Counted from the first letter of the stretch, positions 16,247-25,745 are shown. The stretch: DNA of 64,000 bases from CAIVPM01 sp964615145 (GCA_964615145.1 CAZTOP010000001.1:62001-126000), one strand, 5' to 3'. A program made the numbers and translations. The notes: a model not told the origin generated them from the letters alone.

Positions 16247-17614
16247 TTAAAATAAATATTGATACACTTCGTGAACTTGAGCAAAAGGAACAATCTCGAT
16301 TTTGTAATTATTATTGTTGTAATTTTTTTTGTTGTATTTACTTACAATAATTTTATCAAATCCAAGTTTTTCAGCTTCGGCAATTCGTTGTTCAATTCTG
16401 TTCACAGCACGAATTTCACCATTTAATCCCACTTCGCCAGCAAAGCATATTTTTTGCGGAAGTGATACATCTTCATAAGATGAAAGTAAAGAACAGATAA
16501 CTGCCAAGTCAATTGAGGGATCTTCTACTTTTAATCCTCCAGCAATATTTACAAAAACATCTTTTACACCAAAGTGAAATCCACCTCGCTTTTCAAGAAC
16601 TGCTAATAGCAATTGAAGTCTTCTTAAATCAAATCCACTAACAGTCCTTTGTGGAGTGCCATAAACACTTTGAGTTACAAGTGCCTGAACTTCTATTAAT
16701 AAAGGTCTCATTCCTTCTAATGTAGCAGCAATAGATGTTCCACTTAAATTTTCTTCTCTTTGTGTAATTAAAATTTCACTTGGATTAGCAACAGTTTTCA
16801 TTCCACCTGCATCCATTTCATAAATACCAATTTCGTTGGTGCTGCCAAATCTGTTTTTTAAAGTCCTTAAAATTCTATAAGCATAATGTCTATCGCCTTC
16901 AAATTGTAAAACGGTATCTACTATATGTTCAAGAATTTTTGGTCCAGCAATACTTCCATCTTTTGTTATGTGTCCAATCAAGAAAACTGGTGTGTTTGTT
17001 TCTTTGGCAAAACGTTGAAATTCGCCTGTGCATTCTCTAATTTGAGAAACACTACCAGCAGAAGATTCAATCAAACTGCTTTGCAAAGTTTGAATAGAAT
17101 CGATAATTACAACATTAGGTTTTACTTTTTTGATTTCGTTGAAAATACTGTTGGTATTGGTTTCTGTAAGTAAATAGAAATTATCGTTTTGAATATTTAC
17201 TCTTTCTGCTCTCATTTTAATTTGCTGTTCACTCTCCTCACCACTAATGTATAACACTCTTAAATTTTGAAGCATTAAACCAATTTGCAAAAACAAAGTA
17301 CTCTTGCCAATACCGGGTTCTCCAGCAACTAAAACAATACTTCCTGCAACAATGCCACCACCTAAAACTCTATTTAATTCAGGGTCGGGTGTTATGATTC
17401 TTTTTTCAACTTTAGTTTGAACATCATTTAACGCAATCGCTTTATTGGTAGTAGTTTCAGCAGAATACCCTTTCCAGTTTTGTTCATCTTTATCTTTTTC
17501 AATTACTTCTTCAACTAATGTATTCCATTGATTACAGCTTGAGCATTTTCCTTGCCATTTAGCACTCATATAACCACAATTGCTACAAAAAAATGCTGTT
17601 TTTATTTTGCTCAT
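16247..17614 (-). CDS. radA: DNA repair protein RadA
   Basis: This is the usual 455-residue RadA. It has a zinc finger with C10, C13, C24 and C27; a RecA-like ATPase with Walker A GEPGIGKST (98-106) and a Walker-B-like VVIIDSIQT; the RadA-specific KNRFG (253-257); and a Lon-protease-like C-terminal domain. RadA promotes branch migration during recombination. The ATG at 17614 is preceded, 6 bases upstream, by AAACTTTG, close to the -7 consensus. pbpC follows after 3 bases, so the two genes are likely cotranscribed. Confidence 0.96.
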   Translation of the reverse strand: MSKIKTAFFCSNCGYMSAKWQGKCSSCNQWNTLVEEVIEKDKDEQNWKGYSAETTTNKAIALNDVQTKVEKRIITPDPELNRVLGGGIVAGSIVLVAGEPGIGKSTLFLQIGLMLQNLRVLYISGEESEQQIKMRAERVNIQNDNFYLLTETNTNSIFNEIKKVKPNVVIIDSIQTLQSSLIESSAGSVSQIRECTGEFQRFAKETNTPVFLIGHITKDGSIAGPKILEHIVDTVLQFEGDRHYAYRILRTLKNRFGSTNEIGIYEMDAGGMKTVANPSEILITQREENLSGTSIAATLEGMRPLLIEVQALVTQSVYGTPQRTVSGFDLRRLQLLLAVLEKRGGFHFGVKDVFVNIAGGLKVEDPSIDLAVICSLLSSYEDVSLPQKICFAGEVGLNGEIRAVNRIEQRIAEAEKLGFDKIIVSKYNKKNYNNNNYKIEIVPFAQVHEVYQYLF

Positions 17615-17623
17615 AGAAGCAAA

Positions 17624-17651
17624 GTTTGGGGTTTATGGTTTATGATTTGAA
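17624..17651. repeat. Heptamer-periodic repeat near the radA start
   Basis: There are four consecutive 7-base units: GTTTGGG, GTTTATG, GTTTATG and ATTTGAA. Similar 7-base periodicity recurs at 36294, 38579 and 38612. Confidence 0.6.
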
Positions 17652-17714
17652 GATTATTAATTTAAAAAACTTTCAAAGAAAAGTATTTGTAAATTGCTTT
17701 TTGTTGAAGATATT

Positions 17715-17747
17715 AAAAAAGCAAAAGAGCCGACAATTGCCGACTCT
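17715..17747 (-). terminator. Terminator-like hairpin pointing left, with no gene known upstream of it
   Basis: The near-palindrome at 17726-17747 has two mismatches as + strand RNA, but becomes fully paired with two G-U wobbles as - strand RNA. There it is followed by a T4-GC-T6 tract. It therefore reads as an intrinsic terminator for a leftward transcript. The only gene to its right points the other way, so it might end a small unannotated RNA or read-through antisense transcripts. Confidence 0.5.
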
Positions 17748-17898
17748 TCTACTTACTAACCCATTAAATTCCTCGACTAAGTTAGGGGAAAAACTGTGGT
17801 TTGAAAATTATTTTTTTTATTTTCTTATTTCTTTGGAGAATACTTTAACCCCAAAATATATTTTATTAAAACATTAATTTACTAATAATCAAATATTT

Positions 17899-17940
17899 AT
17901 TTGAAATAAAAAGTTGTTTAGCTAACTTTTTATTTCAAAT
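17899..17940. repeat. Perfect 17-bp inverted repeat upstream of the SusC promoter
   Basis: ATTTGAAATAAAAAGTT (17899-17915) is the exact reverse complement of 17924-17940, with the 8-base loop GTTTAGCT between. It lies 36 bases upstream of the -7 box at 17976. It could be a regulator binding site or a hairpin; there is no U-tract typical of a terminator. Confidence 0.8.
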
Positions 17941-17975
17941 GTTAAGAAAATGTTAAGGAGTTGTGCAACAAATCT

Positions 17976-17983
17976 TATATTTG
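17976..17983 (+). promoter_or_regulatory. -7 box TATATTTG of the SusC/SusD operon
   Basis: This is an exact TAnnTTTG match, giving a leader of about 60 bases before the ATG at 18050. No clear -33 TTTG lies 19-21 bases upstream. Confidence 0.55.
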
Positions 17984-18049
17984 TGATGTCTATTGGGTGT
18001 GTTTGCAGTAGACACGAATTAAATATTAATCACATTAAATTTTAGCAAC

Positions 18050-21000
18050 ATGAGAAAAAAACTCCTCTTTGGGTTTAGTGCCTTGTTTTTGTTTTGCATA
18101 ACAAGTTTAGCACAAACCACCGCAACCGGTAAGGTTGTTGATGAAAAAGGTGCCGGCATTTCTGGTGCCACCGTACTTGAAAAAGGAACTAAAAACGGGA
18201 CTACAACAAATTCGGAAGGTTCGTATTCCTTAAAAGTCAAAAGTGGGGCAATGTTAATTGTTTCTGCTGTTGGCCGTGAATCTGTCACCGTATCATCGAA
18301 TTCTGGAAGTAACATCTTGCTGAAAGCGGTTGCTACTGAAATCGAAGAATTAACTGTATCAACAGCTTTGGGTATTAAAAGAAGCAAAAACAAACTCCCA
18401 TACTCAGCACAAGTCGTTTCTGGCGATGATATAAATAGAGCAAAAAGTGGAAACTTTCTGAATAACTTATCGGGTGCGGCTGCTGGGTTAGAAATAAGAC
18501 AAACTAATACAATGGGTGGTTCTACCAATGCAGTTGTTCGTGGTAATAAATCAATTTCCGGCTCAAATCAAGCATTGTTTGTTGTCGATGGTGTGCCATA
18601 CAACAATAGTGCTGCTGCAACTCCAAATCAAAGAACCGGAAGAGGTGGATATGATTATGGTAACAATGCTGCTGATATTAATCCTGAAGATATTGAATCC
18701 GTAACTGTATTAAAAGGTCCTGCTGCCTCTGCTTTGTATGGTTCATTAGGTTACAATGGAGTTATTTTAATTACTACAAAAAAAGCAAAAAAAGGCTTGG
18801 GAATCACCGTAAACACAGGTGTTTCCTTTACTAGTGCTGATAAGAGTACTTTCCCCACTTATCAAGATAAATATGGTGGCGGTTATGGACAATACTATGA
18901 AGACCCATCTGGCTATTTCTTATATAGAGATGTGAATGGGGATGGGGTTAATGATTTAGTAGTTCCAACAAGCGAAGATGCCTCATATGGGGGGGCTTTT
19001 GATCCCAATAAAATGGTATATCAGTGGGATGCTTTTGATCCTAACTCTCCAAATTTTGGAAAAGCAAAACCATGGGTTGCTGCTAAAAACGGCCCAGCTT
19101 CTTTCCTTCAAAATGCTACAAATTTTAATAATAGTGTTTTTATTGAGAATTCAAATGAAAATGGTAGCTTTAAGTTAGGCTATACCAGGAATGATGAAAA
19201 AGGAATCTTGCCTAATAGTAAAATAAATAAAAATTTACTAACCCTCTCTACAACCTATAATATTACTTCTGCATTAACAGCTGGTGCTACAATGAATTAC
19301 TCCAGAACAGATGGTTTAGGTAGATACGGAACTGGTTATGATGACAAGAATGTTATGAGTACTTTTCGTCAGTGGTGGCAGGTTAATAATGATATTAATG
19401 ACTTAAAAGACGCTTATTTTAGAAATAAGAAAAATGTTACTTGGAATTGGGCTGATCCAGATGATTTAACTCCAATTTATTGGGATAATCCATGGTTTGT
19501 AAGATATCAGAATTTTGAGACTGATTACAGAAATAGATATTTTGGTAATGTTAATCTTAATTGGAAAGTTAATAAGTACCTAAATATCATGGGTAGAGTT
19601 AGCTTAGACCAGTTTGATGCTATGCAAGAAGAAAGAGCCGCTGTTGGAACAGTTGGAGTTTCTGCATATGACAGAACCAACCAAACTGGTAAACAAACCA
19701 ACTTTGATTTAATGGCAAATTATGATAGAAATATTACTGCTAAATTAAATTTAAAAGCTTTAGTTGGGGTTAACATTCGGAAAGATGAGGTAACTACCAC
19801 TAGTGCTAGCACGAATGGTGGATTAGTAGTCCCTGGAATTTACGCTCTAAGCAATTCGAAAAATGCAGTAAATGCACCTTCAGAGTTTTACGGCAAAAAA
19901 GAAGTTGATGGTGTTTTTGCTGGAATTACTTTAACCTACAATAGTCTATTAACCCTAGATGCCACTTTAAGAAGGGATGCCTCTTCTACTTTACCTGAAG
20001 GAAGCAATAAGTATAATTATCCTGGAGTCTCTGGAGGTTTTATCTTTTCTAATTTATTAAAAGATTTGACTTGGTTGAATTTTGGTAAATTAAGAGCAAA
20101 TTATGCCGAGGTTGGTAGTGACGCTCCATATTTTGCTGTTAAGAATACATATACAGCACAAACTACATTTGGATCACAAAATGTATTTTCATCTCCCACA
20201 ACTAGTAACAATCCTAATTTAAAGCCTGAACAAACAAAATCATCCGAGATTGGTCTTGAATTAGCATTGTTAAAAAATAAAATTACACTAGATTTTACTT
20301 ATTACGATGCAAAATCATTTAACCAAATTATCCCTGTTTCAATTTCAAGAGCCACTGGATACAATTCACTTTATAAAAATTCAGGAACAGTCCAAAACAA
20401 AGGGGTTGAAATTTCTTTAGGGGTGACACCTGTTAAAACTAAAGATCTAGGTTGGAATTTTGCAATTAATTGGACAAAAAACAAAAGTACTGTAGTAGAG
20501 TTATTTAATGACGGTGCAGGGAACGTAATTGATAATATTGTATTGGGCTCATTTCAGGGTGGAGTTACCATTAATGCAGCTGTTGGACAACCTTATGGTG
20601 TAATAAAGGGAAGTGACTTTAATTATTATGGAGATCCTAATAGAATTACTAGAGATCCAGCAATGAGAATTGTTGGTACTAATGGTAGATACCAGATTTC
20701 CACAGCTGCAAATAATATTATCGGAGACCCAAATCCTAAATGGACTGGTAGTTTTAGAAACAATATTCGTTATAAGAATTTTAATTTAGGTTTCTTGATT
20801 GACGTGAAACATGGTGGAGATGTATTTTCGCTTGATATGTACTACGGCTTAGCAACTGGTTTGTACCCTGAAACTGCAGGTTTGAATGATTTGGGTAATC
20901 CTTTGCGTAATTCAAATGCAAATGGCGGAGGTATTATTAGACAGGGAGTTGATGCAACAGGTAAAGCAAATACAGTAAGGGCAAGTGCTACTAACTTTGG

Positions 21001-21292
21001 TGCTTATGGTTACAGATATTCGCCAGCTGCTGGATTTATCTATGACGCAAGCTACGTTAAATTGAGGGAGCTATCTTTAACCTACACTTTCCCGAAAGCA
21101 ATGGTTTCTAAATTGAAAGTGTTAAAGGATATTCAATTCTCTGTAGTAGGAAGAAATCTTTGGATTATTTCAAAAAACCTTCCATATGCAGACCCTGAAG
21201 AAACTTATGGATCTGGTAACTTACAAGGATATTCTGGAAATGCTTTTCCTTCTGCAAGAACAATATCTGCTAACTTAAAATTTACTTTCTAA
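18050..21292 (+). CDS. SusC/RagA-family TonB-linked outer-membrane receptor
   Basis: This 1080-residue receptor has a signal peptide (1-22, ending SLAQT) and a carboxypeptidase-regulatory-like domain (about 25-100). The plug domain carries RAKSGNFLNNLSGAAAGLEIRQ-type and QALFVVDGVPYNN motifs. A 22-strand barrel follows, ending in the aromatic sequence ISANLKFTF, the BAM recognition end. With the SusD lipoprotein 19 bases downstream it forms an outer-membrane nutrient importer driven by TonB. No glycoside hydrolase, lyase or sulfatase is adjacent, so the substrate is unknown and could be a peptide or sugar. The ATG at 18050 follows a plausible promoter. Confidence 0.95.
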   Translation: MRKKLLFGFSALFLFCITSLAQTTATGKVVDEKGAGISGATVLEKGTKNGTTTNSEGSYSLKVKSGAMLIVSAVGRESVTVSSNSGSNILLKAVATEIEELTVSTALGIKRSKNKLPYSAQVVSGDDINRAKSGNFLNNLSGAAAGLEIRQTNTMGGSTNAVVRGNKSISGSNQALFVVDGVPYNNSAAATPNQRTGRGGYDYGNNAADINPEDIESVTVLKGPAASALYGSLGYNGVILITTKKAKKGLGITVNTGVSFTSADKSTFPTYQDKYGGGYGQYYEDPSGYFLYRDVNGDGVNDLVVPTSEDASYGGAFDPNKMVYQWDAFDPNSPNFGKAKPWVAAKNGPASFLQNATNFNNSVFIENSNENGSFKLGYTRNDEKGILPNSKINKNLLTLSTTYNITSALTAGATMNYSRTDGLGRYGTGYDDKNVMSTFRQWWQVNNDINDLKDAYFRNKKNVTWNWADPDDLTPIYWDNPWFVRYQNFETDYRNRYFGNVNLNWKVNKYLNIMGRVSLDQFDAMQEERAAVGTVGVSAYDRTNQTGKQTNFDLMANYDRNITAKLNLKALVGVNIRKDEVTTTSASTNGGLVVPGIYALSNSKNAVNAPSEFYGKKEVDGVFAGITLTYNSLLTLDATLRRDASSTLPEGSNKYNYPGVSGGFIFSNLLKDLTWLNFGKLRANYAEVGSDAPYFAVKNTYTAQTTFGSQNVFSSPTTSNNPNLKPEQTKSSEIGLELALLKNKITLDFTYYDAKSFNQIIPVSISRATGYNSLYKNSGTVQNKGVEISLGVTPVKTKDLGWNFAINWTKNKSTVVELFNDGAGNVIDNIVLGSFQGGVTINAAVGQPYGVIKGSDFNYYGDPNRITRDPAMRIVGTNGRYQISTAANNIIGDPNPKWTGSFRNNIRYKNFNLGFLIDVKHGGDVFSLDMYYGLATGLYPETAGLNDLGNPLRNSNANGGGIIRQGVDATGKANTVRASATNFGAYGYRYSPAAGFIYDASYVKLRELSLTYTFPKAMVSKLKVLKDIQFSVVGRNLWIISKNLPYADPEETYGSGNLQGYSGNAFPSARTISANLKFTF

Positions 21293-21311
21293 CCTTCTAA
21301 AAACTAAAAAA

Positions 21312-22736
21312 ATGAAAAAAATTATCATATATTCAGGGTTAGTTTGTTCACTGCTATTAGGCAGCTGCAAAAAAGACTTAACAAGTTTAAATATCGATAC
21401 AAAAAACCCTTCGAACGTTCCATCATACACGTTATTTACTTATGCTCAGAAGAATTTGGCAAGTACATTAGCCTCCTCTAATGTTAACACAAATATTTTT
21501 AGACTAATTTCTCAGCATTGGACAGAGACTACGTATACGGATGAGTCAAATTATGACTTAGCTACAAGAAACATTCCACAAAATTGGTGGCACACAATTT
21601 ATAGAGATGTGTTAAGAAATTTAGAAGACTCTAAATCGTTAATTCCAACAGATGTTATTGATGCTAAACAACAGAAAAATGAACTAGCAATCATTGATAT
21701 TATGAAGGTTTACACTTACCATTATTTATTTACAACCTTTGGAAATGTTCCATATTCAGAAGCCTTGGATATTAATAATACACAGCCTAAATATGATGAT
21801 GCAAAAACAGCGTACGCATCTATGTTAGCAACCCTTGATGCCGCTATAGCTAAATTAGATGCCTCAGGCAAAAGTTTTGAAGGAGCTGATATAATTTATA
21901 ATGGCGACGTCGCCAAGTGGAAAATGTTTGCAGCATCTTTTAAGCTTAAAATGGCAATGATGATGGCTGATTATGATGCTACTGCAGCGTCTGCTGCTGC
22001 AAGTGCTGCTATCACTACAGGTGTATTTTCTGCTAATTCAGACAATGCAAGTTTTGGTTTCTTATCTGCACCACCGAATACTAATCCAATTTGGGTGGAT
22101 TTAGTTCAAAGTGGTAGAAAAGATTTTGTGGCTGCCAACACATTAGTTGATGCAATGAAAGCAAATAACGATCCCCGTGTTCCATTGTATTTCACTTTAG
22201 ATGGATCATCTGGATATTCTGGAGGCATTTGTGGTGCTAGTAATAACTATGCTAGTTTCTCAAAACCTGCAGCTAGTATTACAGATCCTGCTCATCCATA
22301 CATTCTAATGGACTATTCAGAAGTTGAGTTTCTATTAGCGGAAGCTGCTGCAAGAGGAATGAGTATTTCTGGAACTGCAAAATCTCATTATGATGCGGCT
22401 GTTACAGCATCTATTACATCTTGGGGAGGGAATGCTAGTGATGCTTCTACATTTCTTGCACAACCTAGTGTAGCTTTTGATGCTGCTAATTATAAAAAAT
22501 CAATCGGTAATCAAAAATGGGTTGCATTATACGACAGAGGACATGATGCTTGGACAGAATGGAGAAGACTAGACTTCCCAATACTTGTGGCTCCATCTAG
22601 TGCTATATCAGTTACACCATTGAGATTTACCTATCCTGTGAGTGAGCAAAATCTTAATAAAAATAACTACTCTGCTGCTTCATCGGCTGTTGGAGGAGAT
22701 ATGGTTGATAAGAAGCTTTGGTTTGATAAAAACTAA
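21312..22736 (+). CDS. SusD-like nutrient-binding lipoprotein (SusD-like_2 type)
   Basis: The 474 residues begin with a lipoprotein signal peptide ending LLLGSCKK. The rest is an all-helical TPR-based SusD fold; IDTKNPSNVP, FRLISQHWTETTY and NIPQNWWHTIYRDVLRNLEDSK match the SusD-like_2 branch. It caps the SusC barrel on the cell surface and captures ligand. Tryptophan-rich segments such as KWVALYDRGHDAWTEWRRLDFP near the C-terminus are typical of the branch. A terminator follows 23 bases after the stop, so SusC-SusD is a two-gene unit. Confidence 0.93.
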   Translation: MKKIIIYSGLVCSLLLGSCKKDLTSLNIDTKNPSNVPSYTLFTYAQKNLASTLASSNVNTNIFRLISQHWTETTYTDESNYDLATRNIPQNWWHTIYRDVLRNLEDSKSLIPTDVIDAKQQKNELAIIDIMKVYTYHYLFTTFGNVPYSEALDINNTQPKYDDAKTAYASMLATLDAAIAKLDASGKSFEGADIIYNGDVAKWKMFAASFKLKMAMMMADYDATAASAAASAAITTGVFSANSDNASFGFLSAPPNTNPIWVDLVQSGRKDFVAANTLVDAMKANNDPRVPLYFTLDGSSGYSGGICGASNNYASFSKPAASITDPAHPYILMDYSEVEFLLAEAAARGMSISGTAKSHYDAAVTASITSWGGNASDASTFLAQPSVAFDAANYKKSIGNQKWVALYDRGHDAWTEWRRLDFPILVAPSSAISVTPLRFTYPVSEQNLNKNNYSAASSAVGGDMVDKKLWFDKN

Positions 22737-22759
22737 CTTTTTATATTTTATAATTTTAA

Positions 22760-22793
22760 TAGGCTGTCAATTTTGGCAGCCTATTTTATTTTT
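22760..22793 (+). terminator. Intrinsic terminator after the SusD gene
   Basis: TAGGCTGTCA (22760-22769) pairs with TGGCAGCCTA (22774-22783), including one G-U pair, around a 4-base loop. A T-rich tract follows. Confidence 0.88.
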
Positions 22794-22861
22794 AATATAA
22801 AAATTAAATACTGATTAAACTAAAAAAATAATACCTTGTCCTAAATTTTAAACTCTATAAA

Positions 22862-24337
22862 ATGTCTATCTCACTTCAAACAAAAAATCAGCATTTATTG
22901 TGGCGTGCAGGATTTGGAATGGATATAAATTCTATCAATACAATTTCAACAACCAAATCAAAAGTATTGCTAAATACATTATTTAGTAATTCAAGCCCAA
23001 TGCCGATTTTTATTGATGTTGCAGACGATTCTTTAAAAACTTTATATGATTCAGTTAGTGAAGTAAATATGATGGGGGGGCTTGATAAACTAATAGATAA
23101 ATTTTCTAAAGAACAACGCCAAGAAATTCGTAAACAAAGCAGACAAGATATTAAAAAATTAAATCTAAAATGGATAGATGAAATGACGAATAGCAATGCT
23201 TCTCTCAGAGAAAAAATGGCTTTATTCTGGCATGGACACTTTGCTTGCAGAGATCAAAATATTTTTCAACAACAAAACCTATTACACGTAATAAGAACCA
23301 ATGCACTTGGTAGTTTTAAAGATTTATTATTTAGTGTAAGTAAAAGTGCCGCAATGTTAGCTTTTTTAAATAATCAGCAAAATAAAAAGCAACATCCAAA
23401 TGAAAATTTTGCACGTGAAGTGATGGAATTATTTACCCTTGGCAGGGGAAATTATTCAGAAAATGATATAAAAGAAGCTGCAAGAGCTTTTACTGGGTGG
23501 GGTTTTCAATTAAAGGGTGAATTTGTATTTAGAAAGAACCAACACGATGATGGCAGTAAAACTATATTGGGGAAATCAGGAAATTTTGATGGTGACGATG
23601 TTTTAAACATACTTCTGGAACAAAAGCAAACAGCAAAATTTATTACTCAAAAAATTTATAAATATTTCGTGAATGATATAGTAAATGAAGACAAGGTAGA
23701 ATGGCTGAGTAAAAGGTTTTATAACAGCAATTATAATATTGAAGAATTAATGAAAGACATTTTTAGTAGTGATTGGTTTTACGAGGAAAAAAATATTTCA
23801 TCTAAAATAAAATCGCCTATTGAACTTTTAGTGGGTATTAGAAAGCAGCTAAATGTGAAACTAGATAAACCAGAAATTCAACTATTATTACAAAATGCTT
23901 TAGGACAAATATTATTTTATCCTCCTAATGTAGCGGGCTGGCCGGGTGGTAAAAATTGGATAGATAGTAGTTCATTAATGTTGAGATTGCAAATACCTAG
24001 ACTTATTAAAAGCAACGATGAATTCTCTATAAATACTAAAACTGATGATGATGTACAAATGGGAATGAAAGAATCTTTTTTCAGCAAAATGCAAATGCAA
24101 ATAGCAAAAAAATATAAAATAAGTGCACTAATTGATTGGGATTTTTTTATTAAACAATTTGAAAAGGTTGAAAGAAACGACCTATTACAATCTTTAAAAA
24201 ACTTGATATTACAGACCAATGAATCGAGTATTAATAATTCTATTTTAGAAAATAATATTAGTAAATCCAGTAGAGAAGAGTATATTAAATCAGCAACAAT
24301 TTCTTTAATGAGCACTCCTGAGTATCAATTATGTTAA
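22862..24337 (+). CDS. DUF1800 family protein
   Basis: This 491-residue protein carries DUF1800 signatures: HLLWRAGFG at the start, LREKMALFWHGHFA at about 118-131, LNNQQNKKQHPNENFAREVMELFTLGRGNYSENDIKEAARAFTGW in the middle (conserved Asn/Glu/Arg cluster), and FYPPNVAGWPGGKNW near residue 360. Its biochemical function is unknown. It is almost always followed by a DUF1501 gene, as here, and the pair is common in Bacteroidota and Planctomycetes. No classical signal peptide is seen. It follows the SusD terminator by 69 bases, so it has its own promoter or depends on read-through. Confidence 0.9.
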   Translation: MSISLQTKNQHLLWRAGFGMDINSINTISTTKSKVLLNTLFSNSSPMPIFIDVADDSLKTLYDSVSEVNMMGGLDKLIDKFSKEQRQEIRKQSRQDIKKLNLKWIDEMTNSNASLREKMALFWHGHFACRDQNIFQQQNLLHVIRTNALGSFKDLLFSVSKSAAMLAFLNNQQNKKQHPNENFAREVMELFTLGRGNYSENDIKEAARAFTGWGFQLKGEFVFRKNQHDDGSKTILGKSGNFDGDDVLNILLEQKQTAKFITQKIYKYFVNDIVNEDKVEWLSKRFYNSNYNIEELMKDIFSSDWFYEEKNISSKIKSPIELLVGIRKQLNVKLDKPEIQLLLQNALGQILFYPPNVAGWPGGKNWIDSSSLMLRLQIPRLIKSNDEFSINTKTDDDVQMGMKESFFSKMQMQIAKKYKISALIDWDFFIKQFEKVERNDLLQSLKNLILQTNESSINNSILENNISKSSREEYIKSATISLMSTPEYQLC

Positions 24338-24387
24338 CTTAAGTATCCTCTTGTTTTAATTTCTTTCAAAAACTAAATAATTTTTTT

Positions 24388-25593
24388 ATGCATATTTCTC
24401 GAAAATCTTTTTTACAAACCACAGCCTTGGCTAGTGCCAGTATGATGATTCCTCAGTTTTTAAAGGCATTCGAAACAAATAATTTTAAATTGGTTCCACC
24501 TGGAAATAAAGTGTTGGTTGTACTTCAATTAAGCGGTGGTAATGATGGGTTAAATACAATTATTCCCATTCAAAATGATATATACTACAGGGAAAGATCT
24601 AAAATTAGTATTGCAAAAGATCAAGCAATTAAGTTAAATGATGATGCTGGTATACATCCAGAGTTAAAGGGAATTGCAGATATTTTTAATAGTGGAAATA
24701 TGGCCATTATTAACAGTGTAGGTTATCCAAATCCCGATAGAAGTCACTTTAGGAGTATGGATATTTGGCATTCAGCTTCTGAAAGTAATGAATATGTAAA
24801 TACAGGTTGGCTTGGAAGGTACTTAGATGCACAATGTAGCGGCTGCGATAAACCAACACAAGCTTTAGAGCTGGATGATGTATTAAGTTTAGCTTTAAAA
24901 GGCGAGCACGAAAAAGGATTAGCATTTAAAGACCCCAAAAGATTGTATAACACAAGTCAAGCTAAGTACTTTAAAGACTTAAGTAGTGGACATCAATATC
25001 ATCACGATGAAAATCCGGTCGATTATTTATATAAAACAATGGCAAATACAATCAGTAGTGCAGAATATGTATATAAACAAAGTCAAGCCAATCCATCAAC
25101 AACAATCTATCCTAATAGTGAACTTGGAAAGAATTTAAAAACAATAGCATCTCTTATATTTTCAAACATTGATACAAAAGTTTATTATGTTAGTTTAGGC
25201 AGTTTTGATACTCACGTAAATCAACAAGATCAACAAAAAAAATTGTTTAAAGAAATGGATGAAGCTATTACTGCATTTGTAAAAGATCTTAAAGCCAACA
25301 ATCGTTTTGATGATGTAGTGTTAACAAGCTTCAGTGAATTTGGTCGACGAGTTTCTCAAAATGCAAGTGGTGGTACAGACCATGGTACTGCAAATAATAT
25401 GTTTCTAATTGGTGGCGGATTAAAGCAAAAAGGGTTTATTAATGCAATGCCAGACTTAACAGATTTACAAGATGGAGATTTAAAGTATAAAGTCGATTTT
25501 AAAAACGTTTATGCAACTCTTTTAAACAAATGGCTTGGGGCAGACGATAAAAAGATATTAAACAAGCAATTTGAGTATTTACAATTTGTTTAG
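24388..25593 (+). CDS. DUF1501 family protein, probably exported
   Basis: This 401-residue protein belongs to the alkaline-phosphatase/sulfatase-like DUF1501 family. The N-terminus HISRKSFLQTTALASASMMIP looks like a twin-arginine-type leader with RK in place of RR. Family landmarks are LSGGNDGLNTIIP, YPNPDRSHFRSMDIWHSAS, LGSFDTHVNQQDQQ, FSEFGRRVSQNASGGTDHGTAN and MFLIGGGLKQKG. The conserved Asp/His residues fit a metal site, but no activity has been established for the family as far as I know. It lies 50 bases after the DUF1800 gene and probably works with it. Confidence 0.92.
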   Translation: MHISRKSFLQTTALASASMMIPQFLKAFETNNFKLVPPGNKVLVVLQLSGGNDGLNTIIPIQNDIYYRERSKISIAKDQAIKLNDDAGIHPELKGIADIFNSGNMAIINSVGYPNPDRSHFRSMDIWHSASESNEYVNTGWLGRYLDAQCSGCDKPTQALELDDVLSLALKGEHEKGLAFKDPKRLYNTSQAKYFKDLSSGHQYHHDENPVDYLYKTMANTISSAEYVYKQSQANPSTTIYPNSELGKNLKTIASLIFSNIDTKVYYVSLGSFDTHVNQQDQQKKLFKEMDEAITAFVKDLKANNRFDDVVLTSFSEFGRRVSQNASGGTDHGTANNMFLIGGGLKQKGFINAMPDLTDLQDGDLKYKVDFKNVYATLLNKWLGADDKKILNKQFEYLQFV

Positions 25594-25647
25594 AATACGA
25601 TTTTTTAAATTGCTTTAAAAAAGTTAATATACCAATGTGAATATTAT

Positions 25648-25680
25648 TTTGGAATATTACTAACACTATCCTTACATTTG
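25648..25680 (+). promoter_or_regulatory. Promoter of the rimP-nusA-infB operon
   Basis: TTTG (25648-25651), a 21-base spacer and TACATTTG (25673-25680) match the Bacteroidota consensus TTTG-N19-21-TAnnTTTG. The expected start point, near 25686, lies upstream of the hairpin at 25700, which therefore is in the mRNA leader. Confidence 0.75.
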
Positions 25681-25699
25681 CAGTGTAATAAAGAAGTGT

Positions 25700-25732
25700 A
25701 GAAGGGAACGATTATCGTTCCCTTCTGCTTTT
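25700..25732 (+). terminator. Terminator-like hairpin in the rimP-nusA-infB leader (candidate attenuator)
   Basis: AGAAGGGAACGA (25700-25711) and TCGTTCCCTTCT (25715-25726) form a perfect 12-bp stem with a 3-base loop, followed by GCTTTTT. Because the promoter at 25648-25680 is upstream and rimP starts at 25746, this signal would be in the leader. Alternatively it terminates the DUF1501 transcript; both roles are compatible. Confidence 0.85.
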
Positions 25733-25745
25733 TAAAACAAAAAAT

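Larger units (their letters stand above)
17615..18049. other. 435-base intergenic region between radA and the SusC gene
   Basis: From left to right it holds heptamer-periodic repeats next to the radA start (17624-17651), a leftward-oriented terminator-like hairpin (17715-17747), an AT-rich stretch without a convincing gene, a perfect 17-bp inverted repeat (17899-17940), and a -7 box for the SusC gene (17976-17983). A reading frame exists at 17626-17877, but its composition is that of AT-rich noise. Confidence 0.6.

Noticed and set aside
17626..17877. 83-codon reading frame between radA and the SusC gene
   Set aside because: It is AT-rich without recognisable domain, runs across a terminator-like hairpin, and looks like chance in low-GC DNA.
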